Part shown: one piece after another, positions 1 through 7,593 of the stretch
How the letters are laid out: every line of letters starts with the position of its first letter
Numbering within the stretch: position 1 is the first letter of the stretch
Source of the DNA: Deltaproteobacteria bacterium UBA4427
GTDB lineage: Bacteria; Myxococcota_A; UBA9160; UBA4427
Direction: 5' to 3'
NCBI GenBank assembly: GCA_002390675.1
Contig: DGPZ01000191.1
Coordinates: 1-22,723, forward strand
Length of the DNA stretch: 22,723 nucleotides
Made by a program: the position numbers and the translations under genes
The notes under the pieces: generated by a model
What the model saw: the letters and a program-made list of their open reading frames with translations, nothing else
What the model was told of the DNA's origin: nothing
Database searches by the model: none

Positions 1-121
1 TCTTGAGCGCGGGCCAGTGCGCGAACTCAGGGGAGATCATTAGCCGAAAGTCGCGCTTGGCTGCGATGAAAGAAATGTTTTCGCGAGGAGAAGCGAGTTT
101 TAGGTCTACATCGGAATTCAT
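1..121 (-). CDS. Unrecognised protein, N-terminal 40 residues only (partial)
   Basis: An open frame starts with ATG (minus strand, 121-119) and runs off the left edge with no stop, giving 40 codons. Its ATG overlaps the TGA stop of the upstream lptF as ATGA, which suggests translational coupling and is the main reason to believe it is a gene. The N-terminus is mixed polar and hydrophobic (begins MNSDVDLKLASPREN) with no signal peptide and no membrane segment. The partner expected after lptF is lptG, but LptG begins with a transmembrane helix and this does not, so I do not call it lptG. I do not recognise the family; the function is unknown. Confidence 0.5.
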   Translation of the reverse strand, partial: MNSDVDLKLASPRENISFIAAKRDFRLMISPEFAHWPALK

Positions 122-1248
122 GACGGAATCGTTCCGCGCGCGCGTCGGATGAGTGCGATAGCGAGACAAGCAAATATGATGTTAGGAAGCCAGTGGGCCA
201 AGGCGGGAGCAAGGCGACCTGACTCGGCTATCCCTACGCCGATGGCACCGAGAGCGTAGTAGGCGAAGGCTGCGAGAAGTACGAGTAAGAGGCCGGAGTT
301 CCGCCCTCTATGTTCGCTTGCCAGAGCGATGGGCACGCCAATCGCGGCGAAGAGCACCGGGGCGAAGGGAAGTGCCCGCCGCCGGTGTATTTCGAGCTCG
401 TAGGCGAGGGGCTCTTTTTGGTCGAGTTCAATCAAGGGATCCCCGCTCGCGGCTCGCGCGATTACGGCATGAAGTTCTGGGATCGTCATCTGTTTCGGGC
501 GGACCGGCCAAAAGTCCATGCCGAGGAGATGGCCCACGTCCAGGTTGTAGGAAAAAGTGTCGAAGCGCATTCGCTCGTATTGAGTCGAGGCATTGCCTCG
601 CGGATCGAAATGTATGTCCCCGTCGAAGAGATCAAGCCGAATCTTTTTCGCGTTTTCGTCGAAATTAAGTCTGCCACGAGAGGCGAATACCCGGAAGCGT
701 CGCTCGGCGGCACTCTGGTCGTAGATCATGACCCCCGAGAGTGTGCCGTCACGCTCGCGGTCTTCTACGAAGACGAGATTCGCTCCGACATGTCTAAATT
801 TACCCGGTTCGACAATAGCGCCCCGGGCGGCCACCTGTTTAAAGAGCTTGACGAGTTCCCGGCGCGCGGGGGGCTCGACGTCATTCATCAACCAGCCCGA
901 GAGCCCGGCGGCCAAAAGGCCCAGGAGCAAGATCGGTACGATAAAGTGATTCGGGCCGAGGCCTGCGGCGCGCAGGGCGAGCAGTTCGCCGTCGGCGCTC
1001 AATCGGCGGATCGCCAGCAGCATGCCAATCAGGAAAGCCAGAGGAATCGCATAAGAGAGCGCGATCGGCATAAGGCATCGAAGGACCACCCCGACGTCAT
1101 CCAGGGTCATGCCGATCAGGAACAGCTCGTCGAGGCGGCGCAGGAGGTTTTGCGTGAGCAGCACCATACTGAGTACGAGAAAGGCCAGCGTGCAGTAGAG
1201 CACGGTTTCGCGCATGACGTAGAGCGAGAGGGTGCGCGCGAATCGCAT
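118..1248 (-). CDS. lptF: LptF/LptG-family LPS export permease, LptF-like
   Basis: This is an inner-membrane subunit of the LptB2FG ABC extractor, which lifts finished LPS from the inner membrane into the LptC-A-D bridge. The protein is 376 residues, normal for the YjgP/YjgQ family. It shows three N-terminal membrane helices (about 15-33, 57-81, 100-121), a soluble beta-rich periplasmic middle (about 125-285), and three C-terminal helices (about 294-310, 319-340, 352-368). The cytoplasmic loop IRRLSADGELLALRAAGL after helix 2 is the family's coupling region for LptB. I chose the ATG at 1248 because the protein then opens just before helix 1. The frame stays open upstream to 1428, but that would overlap the divergent glycosyltransferase gene. 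LptF is preferred over LptG from the middle-domain pattern (LVFVEDRERDGTLSGVMIYD), though the two are hard to separate by eye. The 107 bp before the divergent gene must hold any promoter; I see no clear one. Confidence 0.88.
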   Translation of the reverse strand: MRFARTLSLYVMRETVLYCTLAFLVLSMVLLTQNLLRRLDELFLIGMTLDDVGVVLRCLMPIALSYAIPLAFLIGMLLAIRRLSADGELLALRAAGLGPNHFIVPILLLGLLAAGLSGWLMNDVEPPARRELVKLFKQVAARGAIVEPGKFRHVGANLVFVEDRERDGTLSGVMIYDQSAAERRFRVFASRGRLNFDENAKKIRLDLFDGDIHFDPRGNASTQYERMRFDTFSYNLDVGHLLGMDFWPVRPKQMTIPELHAVIARAASGDPLIELDQKEPLAYELEIHRRRALPFAPVLFAAIGVPIALASEHRGRNSGLLLVLLAAFAYYALGAIGVGIAESGRLAPALAHWLPNIIFACLAIALIRRARGTIPS

Positions 1249-1354
1249 GCTCCGTATCGTATCGGGTGCGAAGACATAGCGCTTCACTTGTTGCCCAACT
1301 GGAACTCGCCGGAGGGGCATCGACTCGATTCGAAGGGGCGATTCGGCGATCACG

Positions 1355-2533
1355 ATGATGCAAAATCCGACCGCCGCCGACCGCGTACTGATTCTTCGCC
1401 TGGGCGCGATGGGAGATGTGGTGCGCACGCTCCCGGCCGTCGCTGCGCTGCGTGGGGTATATCCCGGCGCCCATTTGACCTGGCTCGTCGAACCGTCAGC
1501 CGCGGACGTCGTGTCCTGCTCGGGTTTAGTCGACGAAGTGCTCGTCTTTCCACGAGGGCGTCTGGTCGAGGCGATGAGGGAGGGCGATGCGATTGGATTT
1601 GGTCGTCACGGGCGCGAGTTTCTCGAAACGCTGCGGGAACGTCGTTTTCAGATCAGCATCGATTTCCACGGACTCCTGAAAACAGGAATGCTGGCGCTCC
1701 TCTCCGGCGCGCCAATCCGTTTCGGCTACCCGGCGCCGATGAGCCGCGAATTTTCTTCGGTCTTCACGACGCACCAAGCTCCGGTGGTCGATCCTGAATC
1801 ATCCCGTTTCGATCGCAATGCCGCGCTTATAGAAACGATCGCTCCGGGCACTAAATTACCTGACCGACCTTTGCTTGCGCCGTCTTCGCTTGCCACGGCG
1901 CGACTGAATGCACGTCTGCGCGCAACGGGTCGCGAGAGCGTTTGTGACTATGTCTTGATTCATCCGGGCAGCAGCGCGGGCGCACAACACAAGCGCTATT
2001 CGCCGGAGGGCTGGGCCCGAGTCGCGCGGGAGCTGGCTGCTGAGGGAAGGGCGGTTTGGATCGCGTGCGGACCTAATCGCTACGAGCGAAGTCTGACCGA
2101 GGACATAGTACGGCGCGCCGAGGGCGCTCTTGTTCTGGCACCTGAGACGCGATCCTTTGATGACCTCCTTGCGCTGCAGGCTCGGGCTTCGCTTTTCGTG
2201 GCAGCGGACTCAGGCCCACTCCACGCGGCCTCTCTCGCAGGTGTCCCGGTTCTTCAACTGATGGGACCGACGCATCCGATACAAAATTTGCCATGGGCGG
2301 GAAGTCCCTCCGAGCGAATTCGGGTCCCACTTGCTTGCAGTCCCTGCCGTCGCGGTTGCGAGGACCCGGCCTGCATGCGGGTGATTGCACCTGCGGTAAT
2401 CACGAAGACGGTGAATTCGATGCTAGACGGTCATGGGACGCCGCTTTCACCAACTAAGCAAGGTCGAGCGAAAGGACGTCAGACAATCCTTGAGGCAACC
2501 GGTAAGTTCGGTCAACTTGAGCCGTCTGGATGA
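1355..2533 (+). CDS. GT9 family heptosyltransferase (WaaC-like)
   Basis: This is a probable ADP-heptose:LPS heptosyltransferase of the GT-B fold, family GT9, acting on the cytoplasmic face of the inner membrane to build the LPS inner core. The 392 residues open with the GT9 signature (RVLILRLGAMGDVVRTLPAV, residues 10-29). They continue with a WaaC-like segment (DFHGLLKTGMLALLSGAPIRFGY), and the donor-binding half holds AADSGPLHAASLAGVP near 283-298. A cysteine motif CSPCRRGC follows near 327-334. Two ATG codons are adjacent at 1355 and 1358; the Shine-Dalgarno is weak. About 45 residues after the last conserved motif look like a family-unrelated tail. It overlaps the next GT9 gene by ATGA. 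It could be heptosyltransferase I or a GT9 enzyme with another sugar donor; the neighbouring waaF and rfaE1 favour heptose. Confidence 0.88.
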   Translation: MMQNPTAADRVLILRLGAMGDVVRTLPAVAALRGVYPGAHLTWLVEPSAADVVSCSGLVDEVLVFPRGRLVEAMREGDAIGFGRHGREFLETLRERRFQISIDFHGLLKTGMLALLSGAPIRFGYPAPMSREFSSVFTTHQAPVVDPESSRFDRNAALIETIAPGTKLPDRPLLAPSSLATARLNARLRATGRESVCDYVLIHPGSSAGAQHKRYSPEGWARVARELAAEGRAVWIACGPNRYERSLTEDIVRRAEGALVLAPETRSFDDLLALQARASLFVAADSGPLHAASLAGVPVLQLMGPTHPIQNLPWAGSPSERIRVPLACSPCRRGCEDPACMRVIAPAVITKTVNSMLDGHGTPLSPTKQGRAKGRQTILEATGKFGQLEPSG

Positions 2534-3621
2534 GTCGTGTGCAAGCGGCCTGTGAGGCGAAGCGGATTCTGATTCGTCTTCCGAATTGGCTGGGCGACGT
2601 AGTGATGTCGATTCCGGGGCTCTTGGCCCTGCGAGCCGCCGCGCCTTCCGCTCATATTGTTGCGCATCTTCCCGCCCCGCTGGCTCCAATCCTCGACGGA
2701 CTCGACGTCGTCGACGAAGTTTGGCCCGTCGAATTTCAGGGCCGAGGTCGCAACGTGGGCGGAGCCTTTTCGGATATCCGGCGAATCGATGCCGGGCGAT
2801 TCGATCTGGGCCTGGTCATTCCAGAGTCGGTTTCATCAGCGCTTCTAATGCGCCTTGGCCGCGTAGGTTCTGTGACGGGGTTCGCGCGAGACCCTCTTCG
2901 TAGGATTTTGCTCAACCGGGTTACCCCGGCCAAGCCTGGATGGGGGAAACGAAGACTCATCGCGAAAGAACGATTCGTATTGGCGCTGATGGCCTCGCTT
3001 GGTGCGGTCTCCGAAGATACGACGACTCGCTTGGTCGTGACCGATGGGGAACGAGCAGACCTAAATCAGGTATTAGCCGATAGCGATTGTGGCGATCTCG
3101 ACTGGTCGACTAATGCACCTATCGTGATCGCGCCCGGCGCAAGTTTTGGAGAAGCGAAGTGCTGGCCCGTTGAGTGTTATGCGGAACTGTCAGACCGTTT
3201 GGTGTCGGATGGTATCCCAGTCATTCTATTGGCTGCGCCCGGCGAGAGTGAACGAATCGCCGCAGTGCGGGAGGCAATGAAAGGGGATGCGAAAGTACTG
3301 GACGGAGTGCTGGGAATCGGTGCCCTCAAAGCGCTTCTCTCTGGTGCGCGTGCATTAGTCGCGAACGATGCCGGCGCGCGCCATATTGCCATCGCATTCG
3401 GGGTTCCGAGCGTGATTTTCTTCGGCCCTACTTCTGTCGAGAAGACCGCTGAAAATCTTTCCCGAGTGACCGTGCTTGAAAGTCAGCATGAGTGTCGTCC
3501 TTGCTACCTTCGCGACTGCCCCATAGACCATCGCTGTTTGCGATCGATCGATGTCGACACCGCTTGGGATGCGACGACGACTGCCCTGAGCGGCCCGGGC
3601 GCGGGGTCGATGATCTCATGA
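2530..3621 (+). CDS. waaF: Lipopolysaccharide heptosyltransferase II
   Basis: This is a GT9 enzyme that adds the second L,D-heptose of the LPS inner core from ADP-heptose. The 363-residue protein has the WaaF-type opening ILIRLPNWLGDVVMSIPGL (from residue 13) and the donor-site block VANDAGARHIAIAFGVPSV with FFGPT after it. It ends with the diagnostic cysteine-rich stretch C322-RPC-YLRDC-PIDHRC336, a mark of heptosyltransferase II proteins in deltaproteobacteria-like genomes. Its start overlaps the previous stop as ATGA (2530-2533), and its own stop overlaps the next start in the same way (3618-3621). The three genes are therefore almost certainly one transcript with coupled translation. The identity as a WaaF-type enzyme is firm; acceptor specificity is inferred from the family. 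Confidence 0.93.
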   Translation: MSRVQAACEAKRILIRLPNWLGDVVMSIPGLLALRAAAPSAHIVAHLPAPLAPILDGLDVVDEVWPVEFQGRGRNVGGAFSDIRRIDAGRFDLGLVIPESVSSALLMRLGRVGSVTGFARDPLRRILLNRVTPAKPGWGKRRLIAKERFVLALMASLGAVSEDTTTRLVVTDGERADLNQVLADSDCGDLDWSTNAPIVIAPGASFGEAKCWPVECYAELSDRLVSDGIPVILLAAPGESERIAAVREAMKGDAKVLDGVLGIGALKALLSGARALVANDAGARHIAIAFGVPSVIFFGPTSVEKTAENLSRVTVLESQHECRPCYLRDCPIDHRCLRSIDVDTAWDATTTALSGPGAGSMIS

Positions 3622-4625
3622 TGGATTTGAGCATTGTGATTGCTAGCTACGAGACACCCGACCTGCTGCTCGCCTGCCTTGATTCGGTCGATCAGTCGGT
3701 TTGCGAAATGCCTACGCGTGCGGTCGAAGTGATCGTCGTCGACAACGGGTCGCGAGACTGCAGCGCCGCCCGTGTGGCACGATCGAAACATAATCCCCGC
3801 ATCGTGGCGAGCGTCCGCAATCGAGGCTTCGCGTCTGCGATGAACCGCGGGCTTCGGCTGGCGCGGGGGCGCACGGTACTTCTGTTAAATAGCGATGTGG
3901 AAGTAAACCCCGCCCTGCTCGAAGGGGCGCTGGAACGCTTCGAGCAAGACGCCGAAATCGCAGTGCTAGGCCCCAGGCTGGTTCATTCCGACGGTCGGTC
4001 CCAGCGATCCGTTCATCTTCCACCGTCCCTGGCGAGCGAGTTTTTCTCGGAGCGAGTGCTTCGCTGGGCCCAGAGCCGACCGAAGGGTTCGGCTCTGGTT
4101 CGCAATTGGAATACCGCGGAGGCGGACACGGACAAGGTCGAAGAGGATCTTGATGTGGAGGCGGTGCGTGGGGCCGTTTTCTTCCTGCGTGCGACGCTTG
4201 TCGACGCTATCGGCGGCCTGGACGAGGGCTATTTTTTCTTCCTGGAAGAAACGGATTTCTGCACACGTGTTCGAGCTGCCGGCCATCGCGTCGTCTACGC
4301 GTCGGAACTGCTCGCGAGTCATCGACTCGGTGCCAGCAGTAAGCGCCGCGCTCCCCTCGCGACACGAATTGAATATCACCGTTCCCTCGACCGATTTCTG
4401 AGACTTCATCACGGCGAGGCGGCGGCCGCGATCGCGCGCGGCTGGCGCGCACTAAGGCAGCTGGTAGCTCTGCCTCTGCTCGCACTGGCGGGAATCTTTG
4501 ACCGGGGAGCGAGATCTCGCCTTAAAGAGCGAGCAGGCCTGGTCTTGTGGCATCTTAGGGGTCGACCGGAGTTGCCTACGCTCGCCGAAGTCCTTGCCGA
4601 GCAGACCGGGGAGCCGCACGGTTAG
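3618..4625 (+). CDS. GT2 family glycosyltransferase (WbbL/rhamnosyltransferase-like)
   Basis: This is a GT-A fold, inverting family-2 glycosyltransferase of 335 residues, probably decorating the LPS core or O-antigen on the cytoplasmic side. It shows the opening LSIVIASYETPDLLLACLDS, the nucleotide-sugar motif VVDNGSRD (40-47), NRGFASAMNRGL (68-79), and the metal-binding LLLNSDVEV (88-96). The catalytic-base region FFFLEETDF carries EETD at 210-213. This set is typical of the WbbL-like rhamnosyltransferase subgroup. The C-terminal 80 residues are basic, with one hydrophobic stretch that may lie on the membrane. I chose ATG 3618 because it overlaps the waaF stop as ATGA; the longer frame from 3492 lies inside waaF and adds no conserved sequence. 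The sugar donor cannot be read from the sequence. Confidence 0.9.
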   Translation: MMDLSIVIASYETPDLLLACLDSVDQSVCEMPTRAVEVIVVDNGSRDCSAARVARSKHNPRIVASVRNRGFASAMNRGLRLARGRTVLLLNSDVEVNPALLEGALERFEQDAEIAVLGPRLVHSDGRSQRSVHLPPSLASEFFSERVLRWAQSRPKGSALVRNWNTAEADTDKVEEDLDVEAVRGAVFFLRATLVDAIGGLDEGYFFFLEETDFCTRVRAAGHRVVYASELLASHRLGASSKRRAPLATRIEYHRSLDRFLRLHHGEAAAAIARGWRALRQLVALPLLALAGIFDRGARSRLKERAGLVLWHLRGRPELPTLAEVLAEQTGEPHG

Positions 4626-4649
4626 CGTTCGGCCGAATCGCCCGCGAAA

Positions 4650-4660
4650 ACAGTGACTGT
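4650..4660. promoter_or_regulatory. Short perfect dyad in the gap before rfaE1 (possible operator)
   Basis: ACAGT-G-ACTGT is a perfect 5-1-5 inverted repeat inside an A/T-richer patch. It lies in the only real gap (4626-4693) in an otherwise tightly overlapped run of LPS genes. A 10-bp palindrome TTCGGCCGAA (4628-4637) sits just upstream. A binding site or internal promoter is possible, but short dyads arise by chance and no clear -10/-35 pair is seen. Confidence 0.2.
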
Positions 4661-4693
4661 ATTTTGACCGAGGGAATTTTGAAGAACGCAGGC

Positions 4694-5725
4694 ATGATGG
4701 AGATCGAGGCTTTGATTCATCGCTGGCGCGACCTCCGCGTGCTTGTGATAGGCGACGTTATGCTTGATGAGTACCGCGTAGGCGAAGTTGCCCGCGTGAG
4801 TCCCGAAGCGCCGGTCCCGGTTATTCGCGTAGACGGTGTTAGGCAGGCCCTGGGCGGCGCTGGGAATGTTGCCCGCAATATCCAGTCGCTCGGTGCACGA
4901 TGTGATCTCGTTGGCGTGATTGGGAACGATGCTGAAGGCGAGTCACTGCTTGGGGCGCTGGTAGAGGCCGATCTCGACTCGAGGGGCATCATTCGAAGCG
5001 ACTCGCGCCCCACAACGCACAAGATGCGTATCGTGTCGGGCACGCAGCAGATGGCGCGACTGGATCGTGAATCAACAGCAGACTTGACGGAGCCAGAGCG
5101 TACGGCCCTTGACGTTGTGATTGAGGAGCGGCTCGCAGACTGCGACCTTGTTGTGCTCGAGGACTATGACAAGGGGCTCTTTGCCGGTGGCTTGGCGCAT
5201 AGTGTGATTACAGCAGCCAAGGCCCGCCAGGTTCCCGTGATCGCGGATCCCAAGAGCGAACTTCATCGTTTCCGGGGCGCCCAGCTCGTGAAGCCGAATC
5301 TCGCAGAAGCGCTCGCATTTGCGGGTGCATCTGAGGAGGAGGCCGATATCGATGTCTCTCTGAGCGCGCGTGCACGGGTACTCGAGAAACTTCGCGAGCA
5401 GCTAGGGGGAGGAATAATCGTCGTGACGAGGGGGAGCGCCGGAATGACTGCGCTGGACCACCAGGGTGGTGTTTTCGACGTCCCGACCCTTCCTCTCGCG
5501 GTCTATGACGTGCAGGGCGCGGGCGATACTGCGGTTGCCGGGCTCTCTCTGGCTTGGGTTGCTGGTGCATCCCTCGCAGAGGCCTGTATCGTCGCGAACG
5601 CCGCGGCATCCGTGGCGGTTGAGAAGGTCGGTACGGCGGCGGTGAGCTCGGAAGAGCTGCGAGCCCGCTGGCCAAATGTGCGACGGGCGGGCGTTTCTAA
5701 CGCAGCCCCATTGGGGGAATCGTGA
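4694..5725 (+). CDS. rfaE1: D-glycero-beta-D-manno-heptose-7-phosphate kinase (stand-alone kinase domain)
   Basis: This is a PfkB/ribokinase-fold enzyme that phosphorylates heptose 7-phosphate at C1 on the way to ADP-heptose, the donor used by the two GT9 enzymes upstream. The 343 residues show DVMLDEYRVGEVARVSPEAP (21-40), which is characteristic of the RfaE kinase domain, then GGAGNVARN (54-62) and ADPKS with VKPNLAE. The anion hole and catalytic Asp are in VQGAGDT (D278). In E. coli HldE a nucleotidyltransferase domain follows; here the protein ends after the kinase, so the adenylyltransferase must be a separate gene outside the window. The residue before GAGDT is Gln (274), where HldE has Thr. 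The start is uncertain: ATG 4694 is preferred, ATG 4697 is adjacent, and an in-frame TTG lies at 4664. It overlaps yicC by GTGA. Confidence 0.92.
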   Translation: MMEIEALIHRWRDLRVLVIGDVMLDEYRVGEVARVSPEAPVPVIRVDGVRQALGGAGNVARNIQSLGARCDLVGVIGNDAEGESLLGALVEADLDSRGIIRSDSRPTTHKMRIVSGTQQMARLDRESTADLTEPERTALDVVIEERLADCDLVVLEDYDKGLFAGGLAHSVITAAKARQVPVIADPKSELHRFRGAQLVKPNLAEALAFAGASEEEADIDVSLSARARVLEKLREQLGGGIIVVTRGSAGMTALDHQGGVFDVPTLPLAVYDVQGAGDTAVAGLSLAWVAGASLAEACIVANAAASVAVEKVGTAAVSSEELRARWPNVRRAGVSNAAPLGES

Positions 5726-6609
5726 TTCACAGCATGACGGGATTCGGGCGAGCCACGCGTGAGGTCGCGGGGGTCGGGCTCGAGGTGGAGGCGCGCAGCG
5801 TAAACCATCGCCACCTCGATCTGCGCATCCGAATGCCTCGCGCCTTGGCGGATCAGGAAGCACGGCTCAAAAAACGGGTTCAGGGGATGCTCTCTAGGGG
5901 CAAGGTGGACGTGACCGTCAATCTCGTGATGGGGAGTTCCGAGGCGCAGCTCGAAATCGACGAGGGCATTGCCGCGCAATACGTCGACGCGGCAGCGCGC
6001 TTAGAGGCGCGCCACGACCTTAGGACCGGGCTCGACGTGGCAGCGTTGTTGGGCATGCCGGGGGTGACGCGACTGGTCGAGACGGAACTTGATGCGGAAA
6101 CGCTTTGGGGGCCCACGGAAGAATCGATCAACGAGGCGATCGCCGGGATGATTGCTATGCGGGCGACGGAGGGGGAGTCTCTCGCGACGGAATTCGAAGG
6201 ACGACTTACGACGATCGAGAACCTCGCAAACCAGTTCGAAGCGCGTTCAGGTGAAGTCGTTGAGGTGGCAAAGCAGCGTCTCCATAAGCGCGCAGAGCAG
6301 ATCCAGCGCGAGGTCGGCTTGACCGACGAGGCTCGCCTGCACCAAGAGATCGTGATCGCTGCTGATCGCTTGGATATCACGGAGGAACTCGTGCGGCTTA
6401 GAAGCCACGTTGACCAGTTTCGTGAAACTTTGATCCAAGCGGGGCCCGGGGAACCCGTCGGTCGTCGTCTTGATTTCTTGCTGCAAGAGCTTGGACGAGA
6501 AGCGAATACGGTCGGTTCAAAGGCGAACGATGCCCCGCTCGCGCAGGATGTCGTCCAGCTGAAGACCGAGCTCGAGCGTGTCCGAGAGCAGGTTCAGAAC
6601 GTTGAGTAG
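5722..6609 (+). CDS. yicC: YicC/YloC family endoribonuclease
   Basis: This is a member of the YicC family, whose E. coli and Bacillus members are described as endoribonucleases acting in RNA decay. The 295 residues carry the conserved N-terminus MIHSMTGFGRA and the block EARSVNHRHLDLRIRMP (27-43). The C-terminal DUF1732 region includes VGRRLDFLLQELGREANTVG and ends VQLKTELERVREQVQNVE, the usual family end. It starts with GTG at 5722, overlapping the rfaE1 stop as GTGA, with a G-rich stretch (GGGGGAA) three bases upstream as a possible ribosome site. It sits before remA and gmk, the usual yicC-remA-gmk order of Firmicutes and Deltaproteobacteria. The unusual part is the physical overlap with an LPS gene. 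Confidence 0.93.
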   Translation: MIHSMTGFGRATREVAGVGLEVEARSVNHRHLDLRIRMPRALADQEARLKKRVQGMLSRGKVDVTVNLVMGSSEAQLEIDEGIAAQYVDAAARLEARHDLRTGLDVAALLGMPGVTRLVETELDAETLWGPTEESINEAIAGMIAMRATEGESLATEFEGRLTTIENLANQFEARSGEVVEVAKQRLHKRAEQIQREVGLTDEARLHQEIVIAADRLDITEELVRLRSHVDQFRETLIQAGPGEPVGRRLDFLLQELGREANTVGSKANDAPLAQDVVQLKTELERVREQVQNVE

Positions 6610-6694
6610 TTCTTCGGGCGGCGCTCGCGGTCCTGCTAAGAGTAAAGTGGCGGAGCCGGGCATTCGTGACCGGCATGTCGCGTCCGCACCGACG

Positions 6695-6946
6695 ATGGTG
6701 AATATCGGCTACGGCAACCTCGTGACGGCCGCGCGAGTAATCGCGATCGCTTCGCCGAACTCGTCTCCTATGCGCCGTTTACGCGAAGAGGCGGGGCAGC
6801 GGGGAAAGCTGCTGGACGCCACGGAAGGGCGGCGCACCCGGTCAATCGTTGTGACCGATAGTGATCACGTGATTCTTTCGGCGATTACGCCCGAGACGAT
6901 CGCGACGCGGCTGGCGCCGGACTTCGATGGCGAGGCGAATGAATGA
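6695..6946 (+). CDS. remA: RemA family regulator (DUF370)
   Basis: This small protein of 83 residues belongs to the RemA/DUF370 family. In Bacillus, RemA is a DNA-binding activator of biofilm matrix and osmoprotection genes; its role in Gram-negatives is not established. Nearly the whole protein is the family core: NIGYGNLVTAARVIAI, SPNSSPMRRLREEA, LLDATEGRRTRSIVVTDSDH and ILSAITPETIATRLAP. The start is uncertain. ATG 6695 opens just before the conserved NIGYGN, but the frame is open upstream through GTG 6647 (weak AAGAG ahead) to GTG 6578 inside yicC. That would add up to 39 Ser/Ala/Gly-rich, unconserved residues. It overlaps gmk by ATGA, and the place between yicC and gmk is conserved. Confidence 0.9.
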   Translation: MVNIGYGNLVTAARVIAIASPNSSPMRRLREEAGQRGKLLDATEGRRTRSIVVTDSDHVILSAITPETIATRLAPDFDGEANE

Positions 6947-7593
6947 CCGGCGCTGCGATTTCAAAGGGGCATGTGTTCGTCGTCGCGGCGCCTTCTGGGA
7001 CCGGCAAGACCACGTTATGCAGACAGATTCTGGCCAAGGACAAGGGTCTTGAGCTTTCCGTTTCTCATACGACTCGGAAGCCGCGCCAAGGTGAAGAGGA
7101 CGGAGTGCACTACCACTTCGTCGATACCAAGCGTTTTCGGGAGCTCGTGGATGCTGATGCATTTCTTGAGCACGCCGACTATGGCGGAAACGCCTACGGG
7201 ACGAGTTGGAACGCGATCGATCAGCCCCTTTCGGAAGGCCGGGACGTCGTGCTCGAAATCGAAGTGCAGGGCGCAGAGCAAGTGCGTAATCGACAAGAAG
7301 ATGCGTACCTGATTTTTCTGCTTCCACCGAGCCTGACGATTCTTGAGGACCGGTTGCGAGGTCGCGGAACGGATGATGAGGATGTGATTCAGCGGCGTAT
7401 GGCCCTCGTCGACCGAGAGCTCGAAGCCGCGAAGCATTTTGATTTCGCAGTCGTGAATGATGATTTGGGGGTTGCGGTCGAGCAGGTCCTGCAGGTCATA
7501 GGCGCAGTGAGAGACGGTCGCGAGGCGGAGGTCTCTGCACATCGCCGAGAACCCGTGCTGGCGTCTTGGGAGTCGAAAGCGGGGCGGGGCTAG
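6943..7593 (+). CDS. gmk: Guanylate kinase
   Basis: This is cytosolic ATP:GMP phosphotransferase, making GDP for GTP and (p)ppGpp pools. The 216 residues begin the fold with the P-loop APSGTGKTTL (16-25), then the GMP-binding SHTTRKPRQGEEDGVHYHFV (41-60). Next come AYGT, LEIEVQGAEQVR and the lid region RLRGRGTDDEDVIQRRM. Most family members read APSGAGKSSL at the P-loop; this one reads TGKTTL, which keeps the functional Lys and hydroxyl residue. The start overlaps the remA stop (ATGA), with GAGG seven bases upstream. After it, one would expect rpoZ (RNA polymerase omega) in many proteobacteria, but a 224-bp gap and then rel follow. Confidence 0.96.
   Translation: MTGAAISKGHVFVVAAPSGTGKTTLCRQILAKDKGLELSVSHTTRKPRQGEEDGVHYHFVDTKRFRELVDADAFLEHADYGGNAYGTSWNAIDQPLSEGRDVVLEIEVQGAEQVRNRQEDAYLIFLLPPSLTILEDRLRGRGTDDEDVIQRRMALVDRELEAAKHFDFAVVNDDLGVAVEQVLQVIGAVRDGREAEVSAHRREPVLASWESKAGRG

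Noticed and set aside
1249..1354. Divergent promoters between lptF and the waaC-like gene
   Set aside because: A promoter pair must lie here or further in, but no -10/-35 pair with fair matches and spacing could be read on either strand.
310..1797. Plus-strand open frame of 495 codons antisense to lptF
   Set aside because: It is a shadow of lptF and the start of the waaC-like gene. Its product is Arg/Glu/His-rich with no motif, while both overlapped genes have clear family signatures.
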